A stretch of 64,000 nucleotides of DNA from Bacteroidia bacterium (GTDB taxonomy: Bacteria > Bacteroidota > Bacteroidia > NS11-12g > UBA9320), in the NCBI GenBank assembly GCA_028339355.1, contig JAOLBX010000001.1:124001-188000 (forward strand), given 5' to 3'. Below are positions 63,706-64,000 of the stretch, in pieces. Positions within the stretch are counted from its first letter, which is position 1, and each line of letters begins with the position of its first letter. Position numbers and translations under genes: made by a program. The notes below the pieces were generated by a model. The model was not told where the DNA came from and did not search any database. It saw only the letters and a list, made by a program, of their open reading frames with translations.

Positions 63706-64000
63706 TTATCTCTTCTTTTTCTTCGGCTTCCTTATCTCTGTATTCATTAATGCTTTCCAATCATCCTTGCCATCATCTTCCAGCTCTATGGTATCCGAAT
63801 ACTCAGCCCTAGTGACAGTAGCTCTAGTGATAGGCACTGTAGTATATTCTTCTATAGCAGCTAGGTACTCTTTTTCCTCCTTAGCACAGAATGATATTGC
63901 CTTTCCTTTGGCCTTGCCCCTACCTGTACGACCTACTCGGTGTACATAGTTCTCGGGTACCTCAGGAATATCATAGTTCACTACATAATCAACTCCCTCT
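63706..64000 (-). CDS. DEAD-box RNA helicase, C-terminal end (5' part outside window)
   Basis: The reading frame is open to the window edge and reads EGVDYVVNYDIPEVPENYVH then RVGRTGRGKAKGKAISF, helicase motifs V and VI (HRxGRxGR) of DEAD-box ATP-dependent RNA helicases. The tail is a basic KPKKKKR stretch typical of RhlE-like proteins. Only about the last 98 residues are present. Convergent with the alkB gene. Confidence 0.92.
   Translation of the reverse strand, partial: EGVDYVVNYDIPEVPENYVHRVGRTGRGKAKGKAISFCAKEEKEYLAAIEEYTTVPITRATVTRAEYSDTIELEDDGKDDWKALMNTEIRKPKKKKR

Overview
The window comes from an AT-rich member of the Bacteroidota. The evidence is type IX secretion (T9SS) machinery and cargo (a PorU2-like C25 sortase, PorQ, and secretion tails of both the type A and the CHU_C kind), a complete alternative complex III operon (actABCDEF), many signal peptides ending in A/G-Q, -7 boxes of the form TAnnTTTG, frequent TTG starts, and a KdsC phosphatase of LPS core synthesis. 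The order cannot be fixed from this sequence alone; a free-living aerobic, probably marine or aquatic lineage is an inference.

Layout. 0-5 kb: malate dehydrogenase (cut by the window edge), a large PLP enzyme and the scoAB CoA-transferase pair. 4.8-13.3 kb: the 1650-residue PorU2-like protein, followed by a surface-glycan group (GT2, GT4, a DXD sugar transferase and an FkbM methyltransferase). 13.3-19.1 kb: housekeeping genes (inositol-phosphatase family enzyme; a minus-strand fdx-iscX-kdsC-ftsB-like run; a secreted MORN protein split over two frames; aspartate kinase; fructose-1,6-bisphosphatase). 19.2-21 kb: a decaying stretch with two broken genes and two overlapping tiny membrane-protein ORFs. 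21-26.3 kb: a TPR/HTH membrane regulator, a lipoprotein, a T9SS-exported propeller protein and a barrel protein. 26.4-33.5 kb: an oxidoreductase-rich stretch and thioredoxin. 33.6-39.5 kb: a HEAT-cyclophilin lipoprotein and an ABC exporter whose permeases and ATPase are separated by a dead T9SS cargo gene. 39.7-45.3 kb: porQ, then an accessory insert (orphan Rhs tip, broken lipoprotein gene, strong hairpin, REP-like palindromes), then cmk and a membrane glycosyltransferase. 45.3-53.5 kb: a giant SBBP/CHU_C protein, a TPR-CAP protein, an ABM-fold protein, a SAM hydrolase and PhoH. 53.7-62.6 kb: the alternative complex III operon, ended by a clear terminator. 62.6-64 kb: an AlkB-type di-iron hydroxylase and the 3' end of a DEAD-box helicase gene.

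How it fits together. Malate dehydrogenase, ScoAB and alternative complex III describe aerobic carbon and electron flow; complex III passes quinol electrons to cytochrome c or directly to an oxidase. The T9SS parts (PorU2, PorQ) and their cargo, together with glycan genes, describe surface-protein export and anchoring. The most unusual points are an ActE fused to an OmpA-like domain and an ActD fused to a helix-hairpin-helix domain, the Rhs/lipoprotein/REP insert between porQ and cmk, the coupled micro-ORFs near 20.4 kb, and a concentration of broken genes between 19 and 42 kb.
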